NCBI GenBank assembly: GCA_022730015.1
Contig: DZBU01000006.1
Location: 1 to 49,395, forward strand
Origin: Candidatus Elulimicrobium sp.
GTDB taxonomy: Bacteria; Patescibacteriota; Minisyncoccia; Phycocordibacterales; UBA918
DNA length: 49,395 bases
Direction of reading: 5' to 3'
Made by a program: the position numbers and the translations under genes. Of the stretch, positions 24,322-32,486 are shown in pieces (within the stretch, counting starts at the first letter, position 1; each line of letters begins with the position of its first letter). The notes below the pieces were generated by a model. That model saw nothing but the letters and a program-made list of their open reading frames with translations. It was not told the origin of the DNA and searched no databases.

Positions 24322-25746
24322 ATGGACCAAAAAACCCCGAAATACATTACGACCACCTTGCCGTATGTGAACTCCAAACCGCACATTGGTTTTGCGACCG
24401 AGTTGGTGCGGGCCGATGCGTATGCTCGATACTGCAAGCTTCAGGGCCATGAGGTGTTTTTGAATACTGGTACCGACGAACACGGACAGAAGATCTGTGA
24501 TAAAGCACAGGAAGAGGGAATGAGCCCGCAGGAATTTGTTGATTCTCTCGTGGTTGATTTTAAACAACTGCTCCCAGAATTGGGAGTGTTACCAGAAGCA
24601 AACTTTGTCCGTACAACCGATGAACATCACAAAAAAGCTGCGCAAGAAATGTGGCGACGTTGCAAGGCAAATCGCGATATCTACAAGGCAACTCATCAGG
24701 TGAAGTATTGCAAGGGGTGTGAGCTTGAAAAGACCGATTCTGAACTTGAGCATGGCAAGTGTCCGCTTCATCCAACTACCGAGATAGAAGTGCGCGAAGA
24801 AGAGAACTACTTTTTCCGCTTTTCAAAATACCAGCAAGCGCTCCTTGATCTGTATACCAGTAACCCTCATTTCGTTGTACCAGACTATCGTTTGGCAGAA
24901 ATAAAGAAATTTGTCGAAGGTGGACTGCAAGATTTTAGTGTGTCACGTCTCAAGACTAAGATGGCCTGGGGAGTGTCAGTGCCTGATGATGAAGATCATG
25001 TCATGTATGTGTGGTTTGATGCCCTCACCAACTACATTTCAGTGACCGGTTGGCCGGAGAAGGAAGATTTTGGCGGATGGTGGCCAGGTGTGCAGTTTGC
25101 TGGTAAGGACAACTTGCGTCAGCAGAGCGCTATTTGGCAGGCGATGTTGCTTTCGGCAGGACTGCCAAATTCCACTCAGATATTCATCGGTGGTTTCATT
25201 ACGAGTAATGGGCAAAAGATGAGTAAGTCACTTGGTAATGTCATCAGTCCGTATGAGCTTACTGCACGCTATGGAACTGAAGCAACTCGTTACCTCTTGC
25301 TTCGTCACGTACATCCCTTTGAGGACACTGATGTCACTTGGGAACGGCTTGATGAGTGGTACACTGCCAACCTAGTGAACGGCCTCGGCAACCTCACTGC
25401 CCGCATCATGAAGATGGCTGAGACACATCTCGACGCGCCAGTTACTGTTACGGACGTTACCTCAATGGATGTTAAAGCCCTTGAGCACTTTGAGTTCCAG
25501 GCCGTGCTCGATGGTATTTGGGCTGGTATCGGAGCAATGGATGAATACATCACCGAGAACGAGCCGTTCAAGGTAGTGAAGACTGATAAGGTACTGGCGC
25601 AAGAGATGATCGAGAAATTAGTGCGTGACCTTCATGAAATTGCAGAGTCACTGGTCCCGTTCATGCCGCAAACGGCTGAGATAATTCTCGCTGCTATCAA
25701 GGAAAATAAGAAGCCAGAGAATCTCTTTGCTCGCTTAGAGGGGTAA
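24322..25746 (+). CDS. metG: methionyl-tRNA synthetase (short form)
   Basis: MetRS charges tRNA-Met for initiation and elongation. The 474-residue protein has the HIGH-type motif as PHIGF in the N-terminal LPYVNSKPHIGFATELVRAD, the DEHG block, and KMSKS in GQKMSKSLGN. A zinc knuckle appears as YCKGCELEKTDSELEHGKCPLHP. The anticodon helix bundle ends with FMPQTAEIILAAIKE. The C-terminal tRNA-binding (EMAP/Trbp111-like) domain of many MetRS is absent. It is followed by tatD after two bases, forming an operon with tatD and the kinase-like gene. Confidence 0.96.
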   Translation: MDQKTPKYITTTLPYVNSKPHIGFATELVRADAYARYCKLQGHEVFLNTGTDEHGQKICDKAQEEGMSPQEFVDSLVVDFKQLLPELGVLPEANFVRTTDEHHKKAAQEMWRRCKANRDIYKATHQVKYCKGCELEKTDSELEHGKCPLHPTTEIEVREEENYFFRFSKYQQALLDLYTSNPHFVVPDYRLAEIKKFVEGGLQDFSVSRLKTKMAWGVSVPDDEDHVMYVWFDALTNYISVTGWPEKEDFGGWWPGVQFAGKDNLRQQSAIWQAMLLSAGLPNSTQIFIGGFITSNGQKMSKSLGNVISPYELTARYGTEATRYLLLRHVHPFEDTDVTWERLDEWYTANLVNGLGNLTARIMKMAETHLDAPVTVTDVTSMDVKALEHFEFQAVLDGIWAGIGAMDEYITENEPFKVVKTDKVLAQEMIEKLVRDLHEIAESLVPFMPQTAEIILAAIKENKKPENLFARLEG

Positions 25747-25748
25747 CT

Positions 25749-26609
25749 ATGGAGATCAAATATATTGATACCCACGCGCATTTGAACCTGGCCGCTTTTG
25801 CGGAGGATGTTTTGGCAGTGGCTGGGAAGTGTGCTGAGGAAGGCGTGGTGGTTATCAATGTTGGCACGAAAGCGAGTACCAGTAAGCGCGCGGTGGAGAT
25901 TGCCATGGAGACGTTCAACCGAGCGCAGGTTGCCCCCGGAGGGGATAATTGTTTCGCAATTATCGGCCTTCATCCAATCAACACGGTGCCGGACTCACAC
26001 GATGAAGAGGGTGGCGAAGCAGAAGAATTTGATATTGATTTTTATCGCGAGCTCGCCCAAAAAGGGAACGTGGTTGGAATTGGTGAATGTGGTTTCGACT
26101 ACTATCATACTCCTGAGGGTAGTTATGAGACACAGGAACGAGCCTTTATTGCTCAGATTGAGCTAGCCAATGAGCTTGACTTGCCGCTCATGATCCACAC
26201 CCGTGGACCACAACCGGGGAAGGAGAGTCCGACCGGACGCAGTGTGTACCACGACGTGTATGAAGTGTTGAAACAGTACGCGAAGGTACCGTTCAATGTG
26301 CACTTCTATGCCGGTACGAGCGAAGAAGCGGCGCGTTTTTTCGAGCTCGGCGGTACCATCTCCTTCACGGGGGTCATCACCTTCGCCAAAGACTACGAGG
26401 AGCTCGTAAAAAGCGCGCCGCTAGACCGCATCCACGCCGAGACCGACTGTCCATACGTAGCACCAGTGCCGTACCGCGGCCAGCGCGCTGAACCCTGGAT
26501 GGTTAAGGAAGTATACAAAAAGATCGCCTCGATCAGAGGCGAGGACGAAGAAGTGGTGCGTGAGCAACTCCTCGCGAACGCGCGGCATCAGTATGGTCTT
26601 TCCCTATGA
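25749..26609 (+). CDS. tatD: TatD-family metal-dependent DNase
   Basis: TatD enzymes are TIM-barrel hydrolases with nuclease activity used in DNA repair or turnover. The 286-residue product keeps the metal ligands: HAH in DTHAHLNLAAF at the N-terminus, Glu in GIGECGFDYY, His in MIHTRG, His in VHFYAG and Asp in AETDCPYVAP. It is slightly longer than the usual 260 residues because of insertions near 78-95 and after MIHTRG. It starts two bases after metG, a common bacterial gene order, and overlaps the next gene by four bases. Confidence 0.93.
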   Translation: MEIKYIDTHAHLNLAAFAEDVLAVAGKCAEEGVVVINVGTKASTSKRAVEIAMETFNRAQVAPGGDNCFAIIGLHPINTVPDSHDEEGGEAEEFDIDFYRELAQKGNVVGIGECGFDYYHTPEGSYETQERAFIAQIELANELDLPLMIHTRGPQPGKESPTGRSVYHDVYEVLKQYAKVPFNVHFYAGTSEEAARFFELGGTISFTGVITFAKDYEELVKSAPLDRIHAETDCPYVAPVPYRGQRAEPWMVKEVYKKIASIRGEDEEVVREQLLANARHQYGLSL

Positions 26610-27622
26610 GTATCACTACTGATTGGTCCACCAAGTATGATCGTCTCATCTGGGAAGCGATCTGTAGCGGGAAGGTGACTGGTGCACTTCAGGGTCGCCC
26701 GACCGAAGTCATCGAATCCGGCCTAGCGCACGTGTTCTTTTACGATGACACGGTCTACAAGCTCTACAAGACCCATGACGATAAAGATCACTTCATCAAA
26801 GGAGTACTAGCACCGACCGACCGCCGAACGGCCTTCCTTACCCACGACTTCTCACTCAATCAACATTTTAGCGACACCGTGTATCAGCAGCTGTACTCAG
26901 TCTACTATCGGCAGGGAAAGGCCGAAGTGCTACCGTTTGATGGTGCCTCGGTCTACACGCTGGTGCAGATGAGTCGTCTTGATTTTGATACCAACCTACA
27001 CGAGCGCCTCCTGCGCGACGATATCGATACCGATAGTCTTTTTTTCCTTGGCTACGAAACCGCGCGTGCGGTCGATACCTGCCCAGTCAAAGCCCCGGAT
27101 ATGCTCAATTGGTACGATCTGGCAACGGAGCGCGTGGCTTTCCTCAAACAATTCACCGCTTGGCTCCCCACCGAATTTGCTACCGCGGTGAATGATTCTG
27201 GTGTTCTAGAATCGTTCGACAAACATCTGGAAAAGTACCGCGAGGAATATGAGTCCCTTAAAGGGGGAGAGCTCACCGTCAATATTGATAATCACGACGA
27301 AAATGTCTTTTTTAAAGATGGCAAACCACAATTCATCGATCTTCTCCCACCGATGAGCTGTTGGTGGTTTGGACTCCCATACGCCAATCTGAGTAATCTT
27401 ATGGTCAACGTGGAGGCACTGCATTCGATCGAATTTGCTAAGCATATTGAAAAAGGCTACTTCGAATATTTCGGCATCACCGCACTACCGGCCCATACTT
27501 ACGGCTTCACACATGCGTTCGCACATATGATCTCAGTCGCGCACTTTGGATCAGTCGCAGGGAAGGAAGAAGTAACAAAGCGGTATCTAGAACGGCTGCC
27601 CGAAGTGAAGGGTTGGTTGTAA
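26606..27622 (+). CDS. aminoglycoside-phosphotransferase-like kinase-fold protein
   Basis: The 338-residue protein has a kinase-like layout. An N-terminal lobe carries LAHVFFYDDTVYKLYKTHDDKD, where the YKLYK lysine is a plausible nucleotide ligand. A C-terminal lobe carries NIDNHDENVFFKDGKPQFIDLLPP, which fits the catalytic-loop (HxDxxxxN type) and metal-binding (IDLLPP) motifs of APH-like phosphotransferases. I associate it with the COG2187-type group, which has no settled substrate. It overlaps tatD by the four bases ATGA and is translationally coupled to it. Confidence 0.65.
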   Translation: MSITTDWSTKYDRLIWEAICSGKVTGALQGRPTEVIESGLAHVFFYDDTVYKLYKTHDDKDHFIKGVLAPTDRRTAFLTHDFSLNQHFSDTVYQQLYSVYYRQGKAEVLPFDGASVYTLVQMSRLDFDTNLHERLLRDDIDTDSLFFLGYETARAVDTCPVKAPDMLNWYDLATERVAFLKQFTAWLPTEFATAVNDSGVLESFDKHLEKYREEYESLKGGELTVNIDNHDENVFFKDGKPQFIDLLPPMSCWWFGLPYANLSNLMVNVEALHSIEFAKHIEKGYFEYFGITALPAHTYGFTHAFAHMISVAHFGSVAGKEEVTKRYLERLPEVKGWL

Positions 27623-27623
27623 T

Positions 27624-27659
27624 AAAAAAACGGGCCGTTTGACGAAGTCAACCGGCCCG
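27624..27659 (-). terminator. terminator for the minus-strand phosphatase gene
   Basis: A 13-bp stem with one wobble (27631-27643 with 27647-27659) closes a GAA loop. On the minus strand it is followed by seven T residues. On the plus strand it can also help end the metG-tatD-kinase transcript. Confidence 0.85.
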
Positions 27660-27678
27660 AAAACGAAAGAGCAGCCCA

Positions 27679-28524
27679 TCACTGCACCCGCTCCACGATC
27701 TCGACCAGTCGGTCGGTCAACGTTTGGCAAGAGGACATGATCGAACCATTGGGAAGTAAAAAATCAAACTTCCCATTTTGTTCGACCAGTTCGTAGGCCT
27801 CGAGCGGTGTGCCAGAGAGGTCGGTCGCGACTCCTCCCGCGCTCCGCACAATGAGCGACATCGCTGCTGTCTCGACGGCACTCCTGCCGCCAAAAAGCAC
27901 CGCATCGGTCAGTCCAGAGGCAATAAGGCCACCTCCGATAGCTGTAGCACCAAACGACTGGTGTTCCATGCCTCGTTCGGCTAACACCGCTGCGCGGATT
28001 GCCTCCAATTTACACGGAGCATTGCGCCAAGCCACTGCGGTCACTCGCCAAGACAAAGGGTGAGGGACAACTTGCTGCGCGGAATAGAGATCTTCATTCC
28101 CGCGCATCTGTTGCACAAAGCCACCGCCAGCTTTGGTCGCTGCCCAGGTCCATCTGGTAATCGGATCATGAATGACGCTCATGATCGGTTCCCACCAGGT
28201 GTCGCTGCGACGTTCCATCAGACTGACGGCAACAGTCGTGACCGCCAAGCCCCGCAGGTACGCCGCGGTGCCATCAAGCGGGTCGACATAGAAAGCGTAG
28301 GGGAAGTTGCGATGAAACACATCTCCCTCTTCGCCAATATATCCCACGTTCGGTAGCGTGCTCGTCCAATCGAGAAGCCTCTGATGAACCGCCAGATCGA
28401 CATCGGTCACGGGAGTATTGTCTGCCTTGAGGGCGGAATGGTTGAATAAGCGAAAATTCGCACGAATGGGCGCAGCAGCGGCGTGCACAACGTCAACCAG
28501 GGAAAAGATATCTGGCAAATGCAT
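27679..28524 (-). CDS. inositol-monophosphatase-family phosphatase
   Basis: This family removes phosphate from inositol phosphates, 3'-phosphoadenosine nucleotides or fructose bisphosphate using Mg or Li-sensitive two-metal chemistry. The 281-residue product has the metal motifs YIGEEGD, VDPLDGTAAYLRG and the late GRSAVETAAMSLIVRSAGG segment. The last differs from the usual WD...A motif, so the third metal site may be altered. Start choice: an AAGGAGG Shine-Dalgarno at 28530-28537 lies six bases before the ATG at 28524, so this Met is used rather than the upstream one at 28554. Few genes here have so clear a Shine-Dalgarno. Confidence 0.85.
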   Translation of the reverse strand: MHLPDIFSLVDVVHAAAAPIRANFRLFNHSALKADNTPVTDVDLAVHQRLLDWTSTLPNVGYIGEEGDVFHRNFPYAFYVDPLDGTAAYLRGLAVTTVAVSLMERRSDTWWEPIMSVIHDPITRWTWAATKAGGGFVQQMRGNEDLYSAQQVVPHPLSWRVTAVAWRNAPCKLEAIRAAVLAERGMEHQSFGATAIGGGLIASGLTDAVLFGGRSAVETAAMSLIVRSAGGVATDLSGTPLEAYELVEQNGKFDFLLPNGSIMSSCQTLTDRLVEIVERVQ

Positions 28525-28592
28525 GAGAACCTCCTTGAAATGTGAAAGAGCCAACTGTCGAAAAAATACAACAGAAATTAATCTTTGTCTAG

Positions 28593-29525
28593 TTATTCAA
28601 AGAAATTGATGAGATATTCGTTGATCTCTCGTTGATCAAGTGCGTAAAAATCCTCTCCACTGCGGTGCATGTCTTCAGCCAGATCAACACCGACAAAGCG
28701 CCAGTGCCACGGTTCAAAAATATAGAAAGAATTTCCTTCGGGGTAGGAAAGGATGAAGCCGTACTGGTAAGCATTTGTCAGAAGCCACTGGTATTCTTGG
28801 GTATCTTTGAAGCTGTTATATGCTCCTCCGACCGCTGAAGTGGTGAGATCGACGGTGGTGCCAAGTTGATGCTCCGAGTAGCCTTGGTCGGCGGAAAAGG
28901 CATTGGCGCCAGTGCCGTACACCTGAGTGAACTGGCCTTTGAGGTCTACTTGTTCATCAAACGAACGATAGGCTGAGACGATCTTCAGGTCCATGTTGTC
29001 CTTGGCAGCGGCATCAAGCAGGTCTTCGAGATGATCGATCACTTCAGCGTGGAAGTATTGGTCCTTCTTGCCAGGGAGAATGTACTCGCTATCTATCTGT
29101 TTCAGGCGTGTTGGATTGTAGTTTTCATTGAGAAAGTAGACCTTTGAATATTTTGCGAGAAGCTCCTCATCGGTCTTGGCGAGCTTGTCGAGGTCACCCA
29201 GTGTACCAGCCAGGTCGCGGATCTGGTCTTCGAATTCTTCATTTCGACCCTTTTCATCTTTATAATCATCAGCAAGTTCTTCTAAGTCTTCTTTAATATC
29301 GGTTAGTTCACCACGAAGCTCGCCAATGGTCGTGCTAGCGACCGAGAGCTCCGCATTTTTTTGATTAGCTTGTTGTAGAAAGATGTTTCGCTCCTGCAAT
29401 AAACCAGTGATCTGTTGTCTCTGGTCCTTGATTTCAATAGCTAGGTAAGTCGAAGTGGCGATACCAAAGAGAGCAATGATGCCAGCCAAGTACAGGGTTA
29501 CTTCGTTTGAGAACTTCATGACCAC
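28593..29525 (-). CDS. membrane-anchored VanY-type D-alanyl-D-alanine carboxypeptidase
   Basis: Peptidase family M15B enzymes trim the terminal D-Ala of peptidoglycan stems with a zinc ion. The 310-residue protein has one N-terminal membrane segment (about 8-28), a coiled-coil stalk to about 105, then the catalytic domain. VSAYRSFDEQ, SEHQLGTTVD (zinc His and Asp) and EPWHWRFVG (general base Glu and zinc His) are the family motifs. The domain therefore lies outside the membrane, in the wall. The coiled coil may act as a spacer through the envelope. It is a single gene; its start is 65 bp from the divergent rpsF region. Confidence 0.92.
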   Translation of the reverse strand: MVMKFSNEVTLYLAGIIALFGIATSTYLAIEIKDQRQQITGLLQERNIFLQQANQKNAELSVASTTIGELRGELTDIKEDLEELADDYKDEKGRNEEFEDQIRDLAGTLGDLDKLAKTDEELLAKYSKVYFLNENYNPTRLKQIDSEYILPGKKDQYFHAEVIDHLEDLLDAAAKDNMDLKIVSAYRSFDEQVDLKGQFTQVYGTGANAFSADQGYSEHQLGTTVDLTTSAVGGAYNSFKDTQEYQWLLTNAYQYGFILSYPEGNSFYIFEPWHWRFVGVDLAEDMHRSGEDFYALDQREINEYLINFFE

Positions 29526-29646
29526 TATTCTAACATGGTTGCCCTGGATCGAAGGAGAAAGGAAAGGGCGGGATCATTGATCGTTAGCATTGAAGGAAAA
29601 CCATATATATGGTATGGTTCTGCCGTTATCAAATAAGTTCCTGAAC

Positions 29647-30159
29647 ATGTCAGAAACAAAGATGCCAGCAGCCGAGGTGAGCTCATATGAGCTAGCCTTC
29701 CACGTACTTCCAACGGTTGCTGAAGGGGAAGTAACCGCAGTCTTTCAGAAGCTGAAAGACCTTATTACCAAGCATGGTGGTACTATCACCGTCGAAGAGG
29801 CACCGATTCGTTTTGATCTTGCCTACGAGATTGTGAAGTATCTCGAAGGCCGCAATCGCAAGTTTTCGAGCGCGTATTTCGGATGGGTACGATTTAAGAT
29901 CGATCCAGCTGAGATTGCTGCTATCACTGAGGAGATTGAGGGCACTAAAGAATTGCTTCGACACCTACTCATCAAACTCACACGAGTCGAAGAGGCACAT
30001 CCAGTGTACTTCCACGATGCGCTTGAGATCTTGTCAGAAAAGACAAAGACCATCGACTTGGACGTAGAAGAGGGAGAAGTGGTTGGAGAAATCTCTGAAG
30101 AAGAGGTTGCTGAAGTGGTGGCAACTGAGGATGGAGAAGAATCAGTAGACAAGGTATAA
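29647..30159 (+). CDS. rpsF: 30S ribosomal protein bS6 with acidic tail
   Basis: bS6 binds the central domain of 16S rRNA together with bS18. Residues 10-115 match the family: YELAFHVLP, FQKLKDLITKHGGTI, IRFDLAYEIVKYLEGRNRKFSSAYFGWVRFKI and TKELLRHLLIKL. The last 50 or so residues are an extension rich in Glu and Val, longer than E. coli's tail. The Met at 29647 begins the family N-terminus; the in-frame Met at 29590 would add 19 residues with no counterpart. It heads the classic rpsF-ssb-rpsR cluster. A palindrome ACCATATATATGGT lies upstream at about 29600-29613 and may belong to a leader. Confidence 0.92.
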   Translation: MSETKMPAAEVSSYELAFHVLPTVAEGEVTAVFQKLKDLITKHGGTITVEEAPIRFDLAYEIVKYLEGRNRKFSSAYFGWVRFKIDPAEIAAITEEIEGTKELLRHLLIKLTRVEEAHPVYFHDALEILSEKTKTIDLDVEEGEVVGEISEEEVAEVVATEDGEESVDKV

Positions 30160-30160
30160 T
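30155..30160 (+). promoter_or_regulatory. candidate internal -10 before ssb
   Basis: A perfect TATAAT overlaps the rpsF stop codon, 36 bases before the ssb ATG. No matching -35 is evident. It could give ssb extra expression. Confidence 0.4.
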
Positions 30161-30196
30161 AGCCGAATATTGGTCTAACGATTCAAAACCGACATT

Positions 30197-30631
30197 ATGT
30201 ATCTTAACAAAGCAATGATCTACGGGAATCTTACTCGTGATCCAGAACTCAAAGCACTCCCAAGTGGTATGAATGTCTGTTCTTTTTCACTTGCTACCAA
30301 CCGTGTCTACAACGACCGCGATGGCAAGCGTCAAGAATCAGCCGATTATCACAATGTTGTGGTATTTGGAAAGCAGGCAGAGAACTGCGCCAAGTACTTG
30401 ACCAAAGGTAATGCTGCGTATGTCGAAGGACGTATGCAGACCAGAAGCTGGGAAAAGGACGGCCAAAAGCTATATCGTACCGAAGTGATCGCTGATCGTG
30501 TTCAGTTTGGTCCAAAGGGAGGCAGTACGAGCGGTGGTGGTAGTGCTCCAGCAGCGAGTGAGGATAGTAAGGCGCCGGCGGTGCCAGACTACCCAGAGGA
30601 GGAGATCAACCCAGAAGATATCCCTTTCTAA
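30197..30631 (+). CDS. ssb: single-stranded DNA-binding protein
   Basis: SSB coats single-stranded DNA in replication and repair and recruits partners through its C-terminal tip. The 144-residue product has the OB fold: MYLNKAMIYGNLTRDPELKALPSG, FSLATNRVYNDRDGKRQESADYHNVVVFGKQAENCAKYL and YVEGRMQTRSWEKDGQKLYRTEVIADRVQFG. A Gly/Ser/Ala linker follows, and then an acidic end DIPF matching the partner-binding tip. It lies between rpsF and rpsR as in many bacteria. Partners RecO and RecA are also in this window. Confidence 0.96.
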   Translation: MYLNKAMIYGNLTRDPELKALPSGMNVCSFSLATNRVYNDRDGKRQESADYHNVVVFGKQAENCAKYLTKGNAAYVEGRMQTRSWEKDGQKLYRTEVIADRVQFGPKGGSTSGGGSAPAASEDSKAPAVPDYPEEEINPEDIPF

Positions 30632-30666
30632 ACACAGAATATGACCCATCTACTGCGTTGTGGTTC

Positions 30667-30712
30667 AGAAAATAACGCTCACTGGACATTAAGTCCCATT
30701 CACGTTATTTTC
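30667..30712. repeat. nested hairpin between ssb and rpsR
   Basis: GAAAATAACG (30667-30676) pairs perfectly with CGTTATTTTC (30703-30712), and GGAC pairs with GTCC inside around an ATTAA loop. It occupies the otherwise gene-free 175 bp before rpsR. It may be a regulatory leader for S18 or an mRNA-processing site. It is not terminator-like, because no T-run follows directly. Confidence 0.55.
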
Positions 30713-30805
30713 CTCCCACGCCTTGTATCTGGGCCATCTCTACGTTTAGAAAATTTCTTCCGAGATTTCATGATCTAGAACATTGCTTCGAATTCAAAAT
30801 TAACT

Positions 30806-31006
30806 ATGGAAACAAAAGAAACAGTAAATGCACCAATGCACCACATCGACTACAAGGACATTGTGCGTCTCAACAACAACGTAAACCCACATGCTCGCAT
30901 GATGAGTCGTCGACGTACTCATCTGTCTGCAAAAGGGCAGCGCAACTTTGCAAAAGCAGTGAAGCGCGCACGTTTTATGGCACTCATGCCGTACATCCAG
31001 CATTAG
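30806..31006 (+). CDS. rpsR: 30S ribosomal protein bS18
   Basis: bS18 pairs with bS6 on the 30S platform. The 66-residue product has the family core IDYKDIVRLNNNVNPHARMM, RRRTHLSAKGQRNFAKAVKRA, and RFMALMPY. The length is typical. The usual next gene in many bacteria, rplI for bL9, is not present here: the transcript ends at a terminator ten bases on. bL9 is known to be missing in part of the CPR, which fits, but absence from one window proves nothing. Confidence 0.94.
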   Translation: METKETVNAPMHHIDYKDIVRLNNNVNPHARMMSRRRTHLSAKGQRNFAKAVKRARFMALMPYIQH

Positions 31007-31015
31007 GATGAAAAC

Positions 31016-31047
31016 AAAAAGACCGGCCCTAAAAGGGCCGGTCTTTT
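31016..31047. terminator. terminator after rpsR
   Basis: A perfect A-rich/GC stem (AAAAAGACCGGCCCT with its complement around an AAA loop) with a T-run on both strands ends the ribosomal cluster. Confidence 0.93.
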
Positions 31048-31084
31048 TGTTTATTACAAGGTTCGATTTGAAAACGCTACTATA

Positions 31085-31126
31085 AAAAACGGGGGGCCAG
31101 CTTCGCTGGCCCCCCCCGTTTTTTTA
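31085..31126. terminator. bidirectional terminator before efp stop
   Basis: CGGGGGGCCAGC (31090-31101) pairs with GCTGGCC plus C-run and G (31105-31118) around a TTC loop. Seven T residues follow on the plus strand and six on the minus strand, where it ends efp. Confidence 0.93.
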
Positions 31127-31130
31127 CCCC

Positions 31131-31706
31131 CTAATTCTTCTCCGCACGAGAAGAATATTCACCCGCTTCAGTATTGATACTGATGATGTCGCCTTCGTTG
31201 ATGAACATTGGCACCATGATAGTCGCGCCAGTTTCGAGGGTTACCTGCTTCAGGGCACCACTTGAAGTATTGCCTTTGACCGCTGGCATAGCTTCTTTAA
31301 CTTTAAGTTCCATCTTAATCGGGAGCTTGAGACCGATGATCTCATCGTTGAAGACAAGGGCATCGACGTCACTACGCTCCTTAAGAAAACGTCCCTGATC
31401 GCCAACGAGGTCTTCACTTAGGGTAAATCGCTCTGATGGATTACCAGTAAAATGGAACCAGTATTCACCCGGCTTACGATAAATAAAGGTCACGGATTTC
31501 GTCTCGAGATCAGCTTCTACAGCTGTTTCACTGACGTGGAAAGTAACTTCAAGCAACCGACCATTTTTCAGGTTTTTAAGCTTGGTGTTATTCACCGGCT
31601 TGCGCTTTTGCTTACGAAATACGTGAGAGTCTACCACCAGACATGGCTCATCATTGTGAATGATGACTTTTTTAAGGGTAATTTCATTGTAAGAGAGAAC
31701 GGCCAT
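31131..31706 (-). CDS. efp: elongation factor P
   Basis: EF-P enters the ribosome E site and helps form difficult peptide bonds, especially polyproline. The 191-residue protein has the three beta-barrel domains: VIIHNDEPCLVVDSHVF, TKLKNLKNGRLLEVTFHVSE, EYWFHFTG, and C-terminal GATIMVPMFINEGDIISINTEAGEYSSR. The tip loop that normally reads PGKG reads RKQKRKP here. The functional Lys34 position still aligns with a lysine, but the loop is unusually basic and lacks the flanking glycines. How or whether this lysine is modified is unknown. A single gene with its own terminator, divergent from the sigma gene at 31750. Confidence 0.93.
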   Translation of the reverse strand: MAVLSYNEITLKKVIIHNDEPCLVVDSHVFRKQKRKPVNNTKLKNLKNGRLLEVTFHVSETAVEADLETKSVTFIYRKPGEYWFHFTGNPSERFTLSEDLVGDQGRFLKERSDVDALVFNDEIIGLKLPIKMELKVKEAMPAVKGNTSSGALKQVTLETGATIMVPMFINEGDIISINTEAGEYSSRAEKN

Positions 31707-31749
31707 ACTAAAATATTTTGATTGTGTTAGAGTGGCAGCATACTAGCAT

Positions 31750-32340
31750 ATGTTGGGATTTCGGGCTACGGACGAAGCACAAGACTGGGAAGACGAGCGA
31801 ATTCTTGCGGAATCGACCATGTCCCCATGGCTGTTTGCGTTGTTGGTTGAACGCTACCAAGGACCATTTTTACGAAAAGTGCGTGGTGTGATCCGCGACC
31901 CGCGCGATGCCGAAGAGGTGGTGCAAGACGCTTTCACCAAGATTTACATCAACGCACATCGGTACGAACCGCAATCCGGCGCCAAATTTTCTTCGTGGGC
32001 GTATCGTATACTCCTCAATACCGCCTTTACCCGCTATCAAAAGCTTATAAAAGAAGGGCAGCGCTTTACTGCCATTGATCCAGAATATGAGCAGCAGTAT
32101 GGTGAGTGGAAAGAACACTCAGGTTTCGCCGAAAAGCGAGACGGTATCGAGCGCATTCTCGAGCGCCTACCTGGTCATTTGGCACTGGTGCTTCGGCTCC
32201 ACTATCTTGAACACTGGTCACACCAAGATATTGCTGAACAGACAGGTGAAAATGTCGGCACGATCAAAGCTCGCATCCACCGCGCCAAGGCCGCCTTTCG
32301 TAAGGAAGGGAAGGATGGTGAGGCAGAAGCGTTGCTTTAA
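31750..32340 (+). CDS. second ECF-type RNA polymerase sigma factor
   Basis: The 196-residue protein contains sigma region 2 (LLVERYQGPFLRKVRGVIRD, DAEEVVQDAFTKIYINAHRY and FSSWAYRILLNTAFTRYQK) and region 4 (LALVLRLHYLEHWSHQDIAEQTGENVGTIKARIHRAKAAFRKEG). It lacks regions 1, 3.1 and 3.2. No obvious anti-sigma gene follows; the next gene is a small two-TM protein 146 bp on, with an inverted repeat between them. Regulon unknown. The start codon has no Shine-Dalgarno. Confidence 0.92.
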   Translation: MLGFRATDEAQDWEDERILAESTMSPWLFALLVERYQGPFLRKVRGVIRDPRDAEEVVQDAFTKIYINAHRYEPQSGAKFSSWAYRILLNTAFTRYQKLIKEGQRFTAIDPEYEQQYGEWKEHSGFAEKRDGIERILERLPGHLALVLRLHYLEHWSHQDIAEQTGENVGTIKARIHRAKAAFRKEGKDGEAEALL

Positions 32341-32355
32341 TTTTTTAAAAGAGCA

Positions 32356-32440
32356 TGCCTGTGTACTCAGAGAATGGCGACTATGGCCGGGAGGGTTTGG
32401 CTGGGGCGGCCAAGGAGCGTATGATTCGAGTATACAGGCA
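32356..32440. repeat. inverted-repeat element after the sigma gene
   Basis: TGCCTGTGTACTC (32356-32368) pairs with GAGTATACAGGCA (32428-32440) with one mismatch, followed inside by GAAT with ATTC and an inner TTGGC/GCCAA hairpin (32397-32413). The element fills most of the 146-bp gap between the sigma gene and the membrane protein. It may be a structured leader or a small palindromic repeat. Confidence 0.6.
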
Positions 32441-32486
32441 AGGTCTTTTATGTAACTAAATTTTACTTCAAGAAGTATAAAAGAGT

